From assembly GCF_026262505.1 (NCBI RefSeq), contig NC_067203.1, forward strand, positions 248,001 through 312,000: 64,000 bases of DNA, given 5' to 3'. Below, one piece after another: positions 32,504 through 40,761 of the stretch. The stretch is from Trichomonas vaginalis G3 (lineage: Eukaryota; Parabasalia; Trichomonadida; Trichomonadidae). The stretch's first letter is position 1. Each line of letters begins with the position of its first letter. The notes below the pieces were generated by a model. The model was not told where the DNA came from, made no database searches, and saw only the letters and a program-made list of their open reading frames with translations. The position numbers and the translations under genes were made by a program.

Positions 32504-32890
32504 TTAAAATGAAATTAACTGAACTGGCTGAAGAATTGGTTGGATGTCGCCTTCTGAGGTTATGAAGAACGGCTGTCCAGAGTAGTGAAGTAGTGCTCTG
32601 AGAATTTGTGTAATTCGTGGAATTGGGCTCTCACGATATGGAAGTAGTATCCAAGGACGTTTCATGAAGAACTTCAAGAGGGCTTCTTTCTTCACATCCT
32701 TAATATCATCGAATGCAGTGCCTTCTGGAACTTGAATTGCAACACCTGTTTCAATTTCCAACTTTAAGACACTATTCTTGGACAACCAGAAGCCAATGGA
32801 CTTGCTTGGTTTGCACTTGCTGAGATATTCCTTCACGGTTTCATTTACCTCAATTAGATAAATTGCTTCGTCTAAGGGGTCAAGCTCCAT
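32504..32890 (-). CDS. Unknown 128-residue Polinton protein
   Basis: The open frame from MELDPLDEAIYLIEVNETVK ends QPVQLISF. It is a mixed alpha/beta sequence with no motif recognised. It is transcribed away from the gene at 33263, and the two are separated by the 21-bp tandem repeat. Confidence 0.5.
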   Translation of the reverse strand: MELDPLDEAIYLIEVNETVKEYLSKCKPSKSIGFWLSKNSVLKLEIETGVAIQVPEGTAFDDIKDVKKEALLKFFMKRPWILLPYRESPIPRITQILRALLHYSGQPFFITSEGDIQPILQPVQLISF

Positions 32891-32898
32891 ACTGAGTC

Positions 32899-33245
32899 AG
32901 TACAATATTGTACTTTTTCAAGACAATGTTGTACTTTTTCAAGACAATGTTGTACTTTTTCAAGACAATATTGTACTTTTTCAGAACAATGTTGTACTTT
33001 TTCAGAACAATGTTGTATAAATTCAGTACAATGTCTCTCAAATTTGAGTACAGCTGTACTTTTTCAGAACAAGTCTTGAACTTTTTCAGAACAATGTTGT
33101 ACTTTTTCAAGACAATGTTGTACTTTTTCAAGACAATGTTGTACTTTTTCAAGACAATGTTGTACTTTTTCAAGACAATGTTGTACTTTTTCAAGACAAT
33201 GTTGTACTTTTTCAAGACAATATTATATTGTTTCAGAACAAAGAC
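32899..33245. repeat. 21-bp tandem repeat in a divergent gene gap
   Basis: About sixteen copies of AAGACAATGTTGTACTTTTTC occur, with variants (AGAACAATG, CAATATTGT). Because the unit is a multiple of three, both strands are open through it, giving KKYNIVL and MLYFFKT repeats. It fills the region between a minus-strand gene ending its start at 32890 and a plus-strand gene starting at 33263. Coding is possible but a promoter or origin role is equally plausible. Confidence 0.8.
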
Positions 33246-33262
33246 GGTTAAGACACAAACGA

Positions 33263-33871
33263 ATGTCCGACGTCCCACCTACTGAACCCGTTCCACAGCC
33301 AGAGGAACAGCATGCTCCAGCACCACAACAGTCTCCTCAGCAACCTCAGTTCCAACAAGGACCTCCGAATTACTACCAATTTCCACCTCAAGGTTACTAC
33401 CCACCACAAGGCTTTCCAAACTACCCACCACAAGGCTTTCCAAACTACCCTCCTCAACCCATGCCTTACTTCCCTAACCCTTGGATGTTCATGTCAAACC
33501 CTCCACCCCAATTCCAATCTCAATCCCAATCGAAGAGAGACCAAGAGTTCGAAGAAGGTCTGAACCGTTTACGCAAAGAGTATGCCACAGCCCCTATGGA
33601 AGATGACAGGCTTTCAGTCTCTTCCCTAAGGTCGACCAATTCGACTCGTACCACAGATTCGGTTCGTGACCGTGAAGACTACCTCAAGCAGTCTGAGAGA
33701 CTCTTCATCTTACAGCCATTTACAGTTGGAGCTCTCAAGAACATGCGCAATTACGAAGGTCAGACACCAGCTGGAGACCGCAAAACAGACGTACTCGCAA
33801 GAGCAGTCCAACTGGTCAAGACAAAGACTGAGATAGTCGACTTCATTCTTGCAGCTTGCCCATACAAGTAA
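33263..33871 (+). CDS. Pro/Gln/Tyr-rich protein with helical C-terminus
   Basis: This is a 202-residue protein. Residues 1-95 are Pro/Gln/Tyr/Phe-rich with short repeats (YYPPQGFPNYPPQGF), disordered and of prion-like composition. Residues 95-202 are charged and helical (KRDQEFEEGLNRLRKEY ... ERLFILQPFTVGALKNM). The frame looks whole and starts at ATG 33263. It may be a virion assembly or tegument-type protein, but no family was recognised. Confidence 0.55.
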   Translation: MSDVPPTEPVPQPEEQHAPAPQQSPQQPQFQQGPPNYYQFPPQGYYPPQGFPNYPPQGFPNYPPQPMPYFPNPWMFMSNPPPQFQSQSQSKRDQEFEEGLNRLRKEYATAPMEDDRLSVSSLRSTNSTRTTDSVRDREDYLKQSERLFILQPFTVGALKNMRNYEGQTPAGDRKTDVLARAVQLVKTKTEIVDFILAACPYK

Positions 33872-33899
33872 AAAAATAAACAATTACGAGTTAAACTTT

Positions 33900-34100
33900 T
33901 TACTCTTTCTTTTCTGAGTTGTTTAGAGCTGGTTTCTCTTGTAGAAACCTTTCGTACTCTTCCATGGTCATGTAATTGCGAATTTGGTACGCAATTCCAG
34001 GTTCGTTGTTTTTGAACCTTACGTATGTAACGCTTCCATCCTCCTCAGGGAAGTAAGCTGCTAACATCTGACCAAGTTTTCTCGGTGACTCGGAGCTCAT
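33900..34100 (-). CDS. 66-residue acidic protein
   Basis: The protein starts MSSESPRKLGQMLAAYF with a GTGACATTTTT leader just before ATG, and carries EPGIAYQIRNYMTMEEYERF. It shares start style and size with the next gene, 34141-34335. No family was recognised. It looks whole. Confidence 0.5.
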   Translation of the reverse strand: MSSESPRKLGQMLAAYFPEEDGSVTYVRFKNNEPGIAYQIRNYMTMEEYERFLQEKPALNNSEKKE

Positions 34101-34140
34101 AAAAATGTCACTTTTTAAACGTTAAGTTTTTAGTCTTATT

Positions 34141-34335
34141 TTACCCTTTGTTTACCCTTTGTTTGTCAAGGTAGTATTGGAGTGCAATTTCTCCAAATTC
34201 TCTGTGTCGGAGTTCTTCAGCATTTTCCAAGGTGTACCTGGAGAACTCAAAGAAGTTGTCAAGAACATACTGCCATGCTGCTCTTCTGAGTTCGTCGGTA
34301 TTTTGGAAGTGTTGCACCTTCGAGTCTTCGGACAT
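34141..34335 (-). CDS. 64-residue helical protein
   Basis: The start MSEDSKVQHFQNTDELRRA at 34335 is chosen because an initiator-like TCATTT (34338-34345, minus strand) sits directly upstream. The remainder (WQYVLDNFFEFSRYTLENAEE) is helical and amphipathic. No family was recognised. Confidence 0.5.
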   Translation of the reverse strand: MSEDSKVQHFQNTDELRRAAWQYVLDNFFEFSRYTLENAEELRHREFGEIALQYYLDKQRVNKG

Positions 34336-34370
34336 GAAAAAATGACACTTTTTCAGCAAAAATATATTTT

Positions 34371-34600
34371 AGGTGAAGAGGTGAGATTTCACCTCTTTTT
34401 TCACCTGTTTTTTCACCTCATGAATTTTCATGATTTCTTCGTAAATGTTTTGTCAAATTCAACGTAAATGTTTTGTCGAAACTTCATCGTAATGAGCGTA
34501 AATCAGACAAAAATATATTTTAGGTGAAGAGGTGAGATTTCACCTCTTTTTTCACCTCTTTTTTCACCTCATGAATTTTCCCGAAATAAAAAATAAAGTT
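34371..34600. promoter_or_regulatory. Two GGTGA/TCACC palindromes around a satellite segment
   Basis: Two near-identical copies (34371-34420 and 34523-34570) contain AGGTGAAGAGGTGAGATTTC followed by TCACCTC iterations. Between them, 34425-34505 holds CGTAAATGTTTTGTC units and ACTTCATCGTAATGAGCGTA, the same modules as the satellite at 2897-6509. Inverted copies of the palindrome lie on the far side of the next gene. Confidence 0.7.
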
Positions 34601-34643
34601 GGTTTTTTTAAAAAAATATTTTTTTATTTTTATTGTAAGAACA

Positions 34644-35554
34644 TGTTAGCAACAACAGCACCAAACTCTTTAGTCATGAACCCAACTTCAATGTTAGTAG
34701 AGATGAAAAGCTTCATTCCTTCTTCATATACTTTCGAAACAAAATCCAGAAGATAAAGCAAGAACTTCTCCAAGGAGATTTAGATTGCACTGCAAAGATG
34801 AAACAAATGAACAGTATCTTTATGAAATGCAGGATATTATTGACCATCTACCTAAACTTCCTGAAATCCAACAACAAAAGCTTACTATTCCTGAATTCGA
34901 TGAAATAGAAGTCAAAGCACTGACTCAGTAGAAATAAAGAAGTTCATACGAAAGGTAAATTATGAATTCCTTGGTTTTCATTGCAACCATAAGGTTATGG
35001 ACAAAGATTGCGATATGGTATATAAGAACATCTCTGACCTTTACAAATCCGAAGAATTTAAGACCTACGACAACTTTGTTTCGTTAGTTGCAAAATGTGT
35101 ATGGCAGATAAGAGATAAAGATAGAAGAGGTAAGATATGGAATGAACAAATAAGACCCGCAACTTTTGAGTTAAAGAGAGCAATTGACGCCTTAGTTGTT
35201 TTAGCAGGTAAGGTTTCAATGTACAATGCTAAAATGAACCCGCAATGTTCAAAATGTAAAGCAGCAATGAGGAAATATAACTACTCCGTCAAAGAGATAG
35301 AACGTATGCGAAACGACTATGCTGACTTAAAGAAAGAAGTAGAGAAACCAGCAGAAGATAAAATGAACATGTTAGCATTTCTGAACAAAAACTATCCAAC
35401 AGCAGAAGATTTCCTTCTATCTGACGTCAAGAAGAAGTATAAAGAAACTTTCGGTATCGTTAAAACATTCGATGTACTGACAGAAGAAATAGAAGCTACG
35501 AAATTGTTTAGGATTTCAAATATACATCATACAATTCATGTAAAACGCTTATAA
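34644..35554 (+). pseudogene. Unknown Polinton gene between inverted palindromes (broken)
   Basis: The start is MLATTAPNSLVMNPTSMLVE. The longest open part, 34997-35554, is helical with a C-x-x-C pair (NPQCSKCKAAM) and coiled-coil segments (MRNDYADLKKEVEKP). No family was recognised. It is bracketed by GGTGA/TCACC palindromes in opposite orientation, which may define it as a gene cassette. It is broken, with several breaks. Confidence 0.45.
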
Positions 35555-35560
35555 AATAAC

Positions 35561-35815
35561 AGGTGAAAAAACAGGTGAAAAAAGAGGTGAAATCTCACCT
35601 CTTCACCTAAAATATATTTTTATTGAATTCAGCAACAAAATTCTGAGTAAAATAATTTTTAGGGCTTGTGTCAAACCGTTGAGTTTTCACAAAATTTAAA
35701 AAATAACGTTTACCATGTGAAACGCTTATAAAATAACTGAGGTGAAAAAAGAGGTGAAAAAAGAGGTGAAATCTCACCTCTTCACCTAAAATATATTTTT
35801 GCTGAAAAATGACCA
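35561..35815. promoter_or_regulatory. Two GGTGA/TCACC palindromes, inverted relative to 34371-34570
   Basis: Copies at 35561-35608 and 35740-35788 read GAGGTGAAAAAAGAGGTGAA then ATCTCACCTCTTCACC and AAAATATATTTTT, the reverse complement of the upstream pair. A short duplicated ACGCTTATAAAATAAC precedes each. With the upstream pair they flank 34644-35554. Confidence 0.7.
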
Positions 35816-35936
35816 AATTTCATGAAATTTCTCTAGACCGACTTTTACAGGGGTAGCCAAAACTCATGAAAATCGTGAAAAATAACAGAGTATTTTGACA
35901 ACTTCAAACAAGTAGAGTAGATGAACTCTTTATTTT

Positions 35937-36808
35937 TCAAGCTTGACTTTTTACAATTTGAACTTTGTTTGCGTAGATGTGAATTCTGAAAGAAGTATGA
36001 GGGTCTTGTATGACTTTGTACTTCTCCCATAGTTCATGTCTGTCAAACTTACCTGCCATGGACTCTTTCATAAGTTCCATGAAATCGTCTTCGGACAATC
36101 CAGGGAAAAGTACAATGTCAGTAAGTATTCTCTTTACATCCTTACTTAAACTCTTTGCTGTCTGTACACAAATGACAACTGAAATGTTAAAGTGTCTGAG
36201 CTTCTTAAGAATTCGACACATATCTTGTTCTCTGTTCTTTAACAAAGGATGAGAAGCAAAGTCATCTAAGATAAGAAGACATGAGGGTAAGTCTTCCAAT
36301 CGTAAGATTGCAATTTCTTCGAAATGTATTCTATCTCTTTCTGTTTGTTTCTGAAGTGTTTCTTCTCTAATATTCTCTGCATTTCCTCATTTGGGTCTTT
36401 AAACTTCGAATTGACATACTCATTTATAGCATTGTACTTCAAAACTCTTCTTTGGTACTTCTTTATCCAATCTAACAACTCAGAGTCTTTTATACATACT
36501 AACTTAGACTTCTTTATAATATCTTTGAACGAATTTACGGTTTGATCGAATTGACCAGAAGTACTACAAATAACAACTAACTCATAGAATGGGTTCTTCT
36601 CATCTAGTTCTTGTTGTTGTGCAGCCATTTTAAGATAAGTGAAAGTCTTACCCGACCCAGGTGGTGCGATTAGACCTGTTATACCATTCTGAGCAAATAA
36701 GAACTTGTCATGTATGGGTTTTATCTGAGCATTTTCTAACTTCCTCTTGTTCTTGTTTAAAACATTCTCAAATTTCTTGTCAATGTCAGCAAACTTTTTT
36801 TCTAACAT
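35937..36808 (-). pseudogene. A32-like packaging ATPase (broken)
   Basis: This is a FtsK/HerA-type ATPase. The start MLEKKFADIDKKFENVLN at 36808 leaves room for a divergent promoter with the gene at 36845. Walker A is IAPPGSGKTFTYLK and Walker B is SCLLILDDFASH, followed by FNISVVICVQTAKSLSKD, a sensor-type motif seen in A32-like ATPases. The enzyme pumps the element genome into capsids, so it supports virion formation by the family. The copy is broken, about one break. Confidence 0.8.
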
Positions 36809-36844
36809 ATTTTTAGAAAAATTAAAATTTTTATCTTTTAGAAA

Positions 36845-37300
36845 ATGTCTAGCGATTTCGCTATCTATATTCGAGACAAACTTTTTGACAGCAAAACATC
36901 TGTCGACCATAAAATCTTACATAGTGTAAACAAGAAAGGTGAATTTGTTCTAAAGTTCTGTTTCTGGGAATATGACAAGAACCATAAAACATTACAAAGA
37001 GCAGTCTTAAAATTTGTCAATGACAGACTTGTTGACAGAGATGACGCCGATTGGAAAGATGAAGTCCAACAAAAGTTCTTAGAATGCAAAGAAGACACAT
37101 GCGCTGTTCTTGAAGATGAAATAGGAAACAGAATAGAAGAGCTATTAAAGGACAAAGAACTTTTACAGAAATATGGTTCAGAGAAATTTGACATAACTCC
37201 ACCAGAGAAGAAGAAGAAGAGAGAGAAGAAAGAAAAGAAAGTAGAAGAAGAGAAGAAAGAACCAGAGCCAGTTCCAGAGAAAAAGAAATTTGACATGTAA
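36845..37300 (+). CDS. Unknown 151-residue protein with Lys/Glu tail
   Basis: The start is MSSDFAIYIRDKLFDSKT. Residues 1-110 are mixed and include LQRAVLKFVNDRLVDRDDAD; residues 115-148 are Lys/Glu/Pro-rich (EKKKKREKKEKKVEEEKK). It is divergent to the packaging ATPase with a gap of 36 bp. It looks whole. No family was recognised. Confidence 0.55.
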   Translation: MSSDFAIYIRDKLFDSKTSVDHKILHSVNKKGEFVLKFCFWEYDKNHKTLQRAVLKFVNDRLVDRDDADWKDEVQQKFLECKEDTCAVLEDEIGNRIEELLKDKELLQKYGSEKFDITPPEKKKKREKKEKKVEEEKKEPEPVPEKKKFDM

Positions 37301-37316
37301 AAATAAAATTTTATTT

Positions 37317-37778
37317 TTAGAACATTTCTGGGTCAATGTCAATGTTCTCTTCCTCTTTAGGAGTAAACACTGGTTTAGACTCTAAAATCTTTTTACCCAA
37401 TTTACCTTGAACTTCAACTATCTTAGACTCATAATATTCATAGTCGTCTGCTTTCTTTGGTTCATAAGGTATAACAAGTTTGTATGCTTTGCCTTCTTCG
37501 AGTTTTGAGAACTTTCTGTCAAAATTTTCTTTGACTGTCAACATACCTTCAATGTCTAAGTCTTCAAATTTCGCACCATTTTTAGTCACAATAGCAAACT
37601 TAACCGGTGCAATGTTCCAAACTTTGTCAAATGTAGACTTTTCAAAATGGTAGAAGTAAACATTCAAATATGCGAATGGGTCTAGTTCTTCTTTGACTTC
37701 TGTCATGTACTTGTTTACTGAGATGAATTTCGCATCTTTTCTATCGGATAAAAAAATATTTTTTTTAAATTTACTCAT
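37317..37778 (-). CDS. Unknown 153-residue replication-region protein
   Basis: The start MSKFKKNIFLSDRKDAKF at 37778 is preferred over in-frame upstream codons because it follows a T/A-rich gap and begins the compact domain. It contains beta-type segments (YLNVYFYHFEKSTFDKVW, APVKFAIVTKNGAKFEDL) and an acidic tail (EEENIDIDPEMF). An acidic tail and OB-like strand pattern next to a helicase recall single-strand-binding proteins, which is inference. It looks whole. Confidence 0.5.
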   Translation of the reverse strand: MSKFKKNIFLSDRKDAKFISVNKYMTEVKEELDPFAYLNVYFYHFEKSTFDKVWNIAPVKFAIVTKNGAKFEDLDIEGMLTVKENFDRKFSKLEEGKAYKLVIPYEPKKADDYEYYESKIVEVQGKLGKKILESKPVFTPKEEENIDIDPEMF

Positions 37779-39008
37779 AAAAATTTTTCTTTGTATATAC
37801 CCGTTCTGAACATCTAAAAGATTTTTGAACATTTGCCAAGAATGTACGTTTAGAAGCTGCCATATAACCATACTCTTGACAATACTGTTTATATGAATCG
37901 TACAATGACCTTTCATCTAAACACTCAAAGTCAGTTTCATCTATGAACAGTTCATAAACACTCTTGTTTGCTTCTAACAATGTTTGTCTCTCTTCGGTAT
38001 GTGGAATTTGTCTTGGATTGAACTTAGAAATATCTAATGTCATGAAATATGAGAACAAGTGGTTGTAAAAGTCAGATGTCAAAGTTTCTGCTAAGTCGTC
38101 AAAATATTCTGTATCTTGCATATGAGCTTCTGACGTTCTGACAACTACATATCTTCTGTCAGAACTTTCTAACTTCATCGGAACGGCGTTGTTTGAAACC
38201 ATGATGAAATTTGCAACATTTTCACAAACTCTTTGGTCTTTATATTTTCTTTCAACAACTCCAACTTTGTCTGTTATAAAGACTCTTCAAAGCATCTGAG
38301 TTTAAAACCTTTGTTGTATCTATACTTTGAAGTTCGTTACATACTATAAGTTTCATATTCTCTATTGAAGAGTTAAATTTACCGCAGATGTTTTCTAAGT
38401 TTGTCATATTAGGGTTCGAATAGCCCTCTAACAGTTTGCATAAGATATCTGTAAAGAAAGTGTTCTTACCAGTTCCTTGTTTTCCAATTATAATGAGAGC
38501 AGTTTCATTTTTAGCACTTGGATGTTGTAAGATGTTTGCAAACCAACATAAGATATACTCATAGACCTCTTTCGTTTCCATTGCATATAATTTCTTTGAC
38601 ATGGTCTAACCAAGCTTCTATAACATTTTCTTTCCATTCTACTTGTTCGTATTTATATCCAGTGAAGATAGAATAGAAGTTTGGAGATGGTGTATAGAAC
38701 TTTATACCACGAACTGAAAAATCTTCTAACTTTGACAATAAGATATCCCAAGCATCTAACATCTTCATACCAACTTGTACAACTTTTATTTTCTTAAGTT
38801 TCTGTCTACATTCTTGTTCTGAAACTATGGTTGCTCTTGGTTTGTTAAAGACAACATCCCATTCTTTCATGACATAACATTCTGGGGCAGAGTCAACATA
38901 AATGACTAAACGTTTCAAATTCTCGACTGCTTTGTTATAGTCTCTAAATGGACACATATTTCTGAACGCTTGGAAGTCATAAAAATCTGAAACATCTATT
39001 CTGTACAT
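37771..39008 (-). pseudogene. SF3 helicase of Polinton 1 (broken)
   Basis: A D5-like helicase begins MYRIDVSDFYDFQAFRNM. The core shows Walker A IIIGKQGTGKNTFF, Walker B MKLIVCNELQSID and a downstream SNNAVP motif, then DRRYVVVRTSE. It is homologous to the helicase at 7260-9485: the segments GKQGTGKN, IENMKLIVCNEL and DALKS match exactly while flanks diverge, so the two are different lineages. The gene is broken, about two to three breaks. Confidence 0.8.
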
Positions 39009-39036
39009 TTTTATAAAAATAAAAAAAAATATTTTT

Positions 39037-39843
39037 TTATTCTTGACTTTGTTGTTGCATTTGTTCCATTTGTTGCATTTGTTGTTCTTGAGCTATTTGT
39101 TGTTGAAGTTGTTCTTGTAATACAATACTTTCACCAGTTGCATCTTCCAATTCGAAACTTTCTGCCGTCATTGACAAATACATAGGACATAAAAGTTTTA
39201 CAGGAACAAAGTTTGCGTCAACTAAGGTTAAGTTTATGTTTGCTAAAGTGTTTGAGTTTACTAAAGCTGAAAACTCTGCATTCGAATGAACAATAGGCAA
39301 ACCAGCAGAGAAAGTGTTGTTTATACGCATGAGTATCTTTTGGTCATAGTAGTTTCTGTCGACATTCGAATAACACTTTGAACCTAAGTTTGAAACAATA
39401 TATAAGATTGGTGTACTTAAAGTCAATGGAACAGACATTCCTTGTATGACACCTTTTCCTGTTATAGGAAACTGTTGGTAGTAAAAACCAGATATAAGTT
39501 TTGTATTATAGCTCATATCGTTTATAGTAAACTCAGTCGGACATCCAAACATAATGAAACCTGCTCTAGTTGCAGCACATGTTACATCCGTCCTTAAAGT
39601 ATTAAATAAGTCAACAAAACCTGTTGGTGGTATATCTGAGTAAGTATCTTCAAAGAAGTATTTTTTACCATTCACAACAACAAAGTCTTCTGGTGTCAAA
39701 AGAGCAAAACAGGCTTTAGTCGTCATTGTGTTTAAGGTCAGTTTACAATATCGTCCTTGAGGACTTTGTAAGTTTGTTGTTATAGAATTATATGACTCAG
39801 GGTTTTTAGTCGTAATAGTATAAACCACTATGTCTTCTGCCAT
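39037..39843 (-). CDS. Putative minor capsid (penton) protein
   Basis: This 268-residue protein starts MAEDIVVYTITTKNPESYNS. The sequence is beta-rich with short turns (LSTPILYIVSNLG, LMRINNTFSAGLPIV), fitting a single jelly-roll protein of the size usual for Polinton pentons. A Gln/Glu-rich tail follows (LQEQLQQQIAQEQQMQQMEQ). It sits one gene away from the major capsid gene, as is common in these elements. The frame looks whole. The assignment rests on size, strand pattern and position rather than on a motif. Confidence 0.6.
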   Translation of the reverse strand: MAEDIVVYTITTKNPESYNSITTNLQSPQGRYCKLTLNTMTTKACFALLTPEDFVVVNGKKYFFEDTYSDIPPTGFVDLFNTLRTDVTCAATRAGFIMFGCPTEFTINDMSYNTKLISGFYYQQFPITGKGVIQGMSVPLTLSTPILYIVSNLGSKCYSNVDRNYYDQKILMRINNTFSAGLPIVHSNAEFSALVNSNTLANINLTLVDANFVPVKLLCPMYLSMTAESFELEDATGESIVLQEQLQQQIAQEQQMQQMEQMQQQSQE

Positions 39844-39847
39844 TTAC

Positions 39848-40429
39848 TTAGCAAGTAAATTTTAATGAAATGTTGTGGTCGTCAAATATTTTTATGACGT
39901 CTGGGAAACTATATTTTAAGTTCAACGTTTCACCTCCTTTCATAACGTATATCTTGTCAATGACATTATATGAAACACCACAGCAAGCAATGTCGGGTTC
40001 TATTTCTTTGATGTTTATATCGTCTGCCTCTGTCAAAAGTTTCAATAGTTCTTTCAAAATTTCATGAGGTGCAATGACATATGAGTTCACTTTTACAGGG
40101 TTGTGTTCAACCAAGTTTAACATTATACCTAAAGCTTGACAAATCTTCTCCTGAGTTTGAAGTTTGTCTTTAAGTTGTTGGTAGTCGTTTCGAATATCTG
40201 CAACAGAACTTAACTCTCTGCTAACTTCAGGGTATGTTGGTTGTTCTTTTACAGGAACTATTGTTATACCATCTTCGTCCTCGTATGGTTTCCCCACTTC
40301 AACATCTCTTTCTTTGACATTGACAACAACACTTTGACTGTTTGTTTGAGTTGGTGAATTTAACTTCACATCTGCCACCGCCATTAAACCTTTTGAAACA
40401 CTTACGCTTCTATTTTTCGGAAATGACAT
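39848..40429 (-). CDS. Unknown 193-residue protein between capsid genes
   Basis: The start MSFPKNRSVSVSKGLMAVAD (40429) is chosen over an upstream in-frame ATG because the extra N-terminus would overlap the divergent gene at 40448. Residues 85-125 include a helical LKDKLQTQEKICQALGIML stretch; the C-terminus is compact and hydrophobic. It looks whole. A virion or assembly role is inferred from position. Confidence 0.5.
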   Translation of the reverse strand: MSFPKNRSVSVSKGLMAVADVKLNSPTQTNSQSVVVNVKERDVEVGKPYEDEDGITIVPVKEQPTYPEVSRELSSVADIRNDYQQLKDKLQTQEKICQALGIMLNLVEHNPVKVNSYVIAPHEILKELLKLLTEADDINIKEIEPDIACCGVSYNVIDKIYVMKGGETLNLKYSFPDVIKIFDDHNISLKFTC

Positions 40430-40447
40430 TTTACTAAGAATAAAAAG

Positions 40448-40681
40448 ATGGACGTATTTGAGTATCTCTTCGAATTGAAGCAAAACAAAGTTTACACACA
40501 CAAACAGTACAAATACATTGACAGAGTAGTTCTTTACACAAACAATGGAAAATGTTATAGAATAGCAGTCTTTGCTGAACCAAAATATTTTCATAAAGCA
40601 AAGAAAGTTGGTATAACCGAGATGGTGAAAGTTCTTGACGTTGACAAAAATATAAGCAACAAAACTGACCGATATTTCTAA
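40448..40681 (+). CDS. 77-residue basic protein
   Basis: The start is MDVFEYLFELKQNKVYTH. The sequence is Lys/Tyr-rich with beta-like stretches (YIDRVVLYTNNGKCYRIAVF). It is divergent to the 193-residue gene with a gap of 18 bp, so a shared promoter is likely. No family was recognised. Confidence 0.45.
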   Translation: MDVFEYLFELKQNKVYTHKQYKYIDRVVLYTNNGKCYRIAVFAEPKYFHKAKKVGITEMVKVLDVDKNISNKTDRYF

Positions 40682-40761
40682 AGGTAAGTTTATAATACAA
40701 TTTTATGTCAAAACTGGCGTACTGTCAATATTTGACGGAGAGAAGTCAGTTCAAGAACAAC

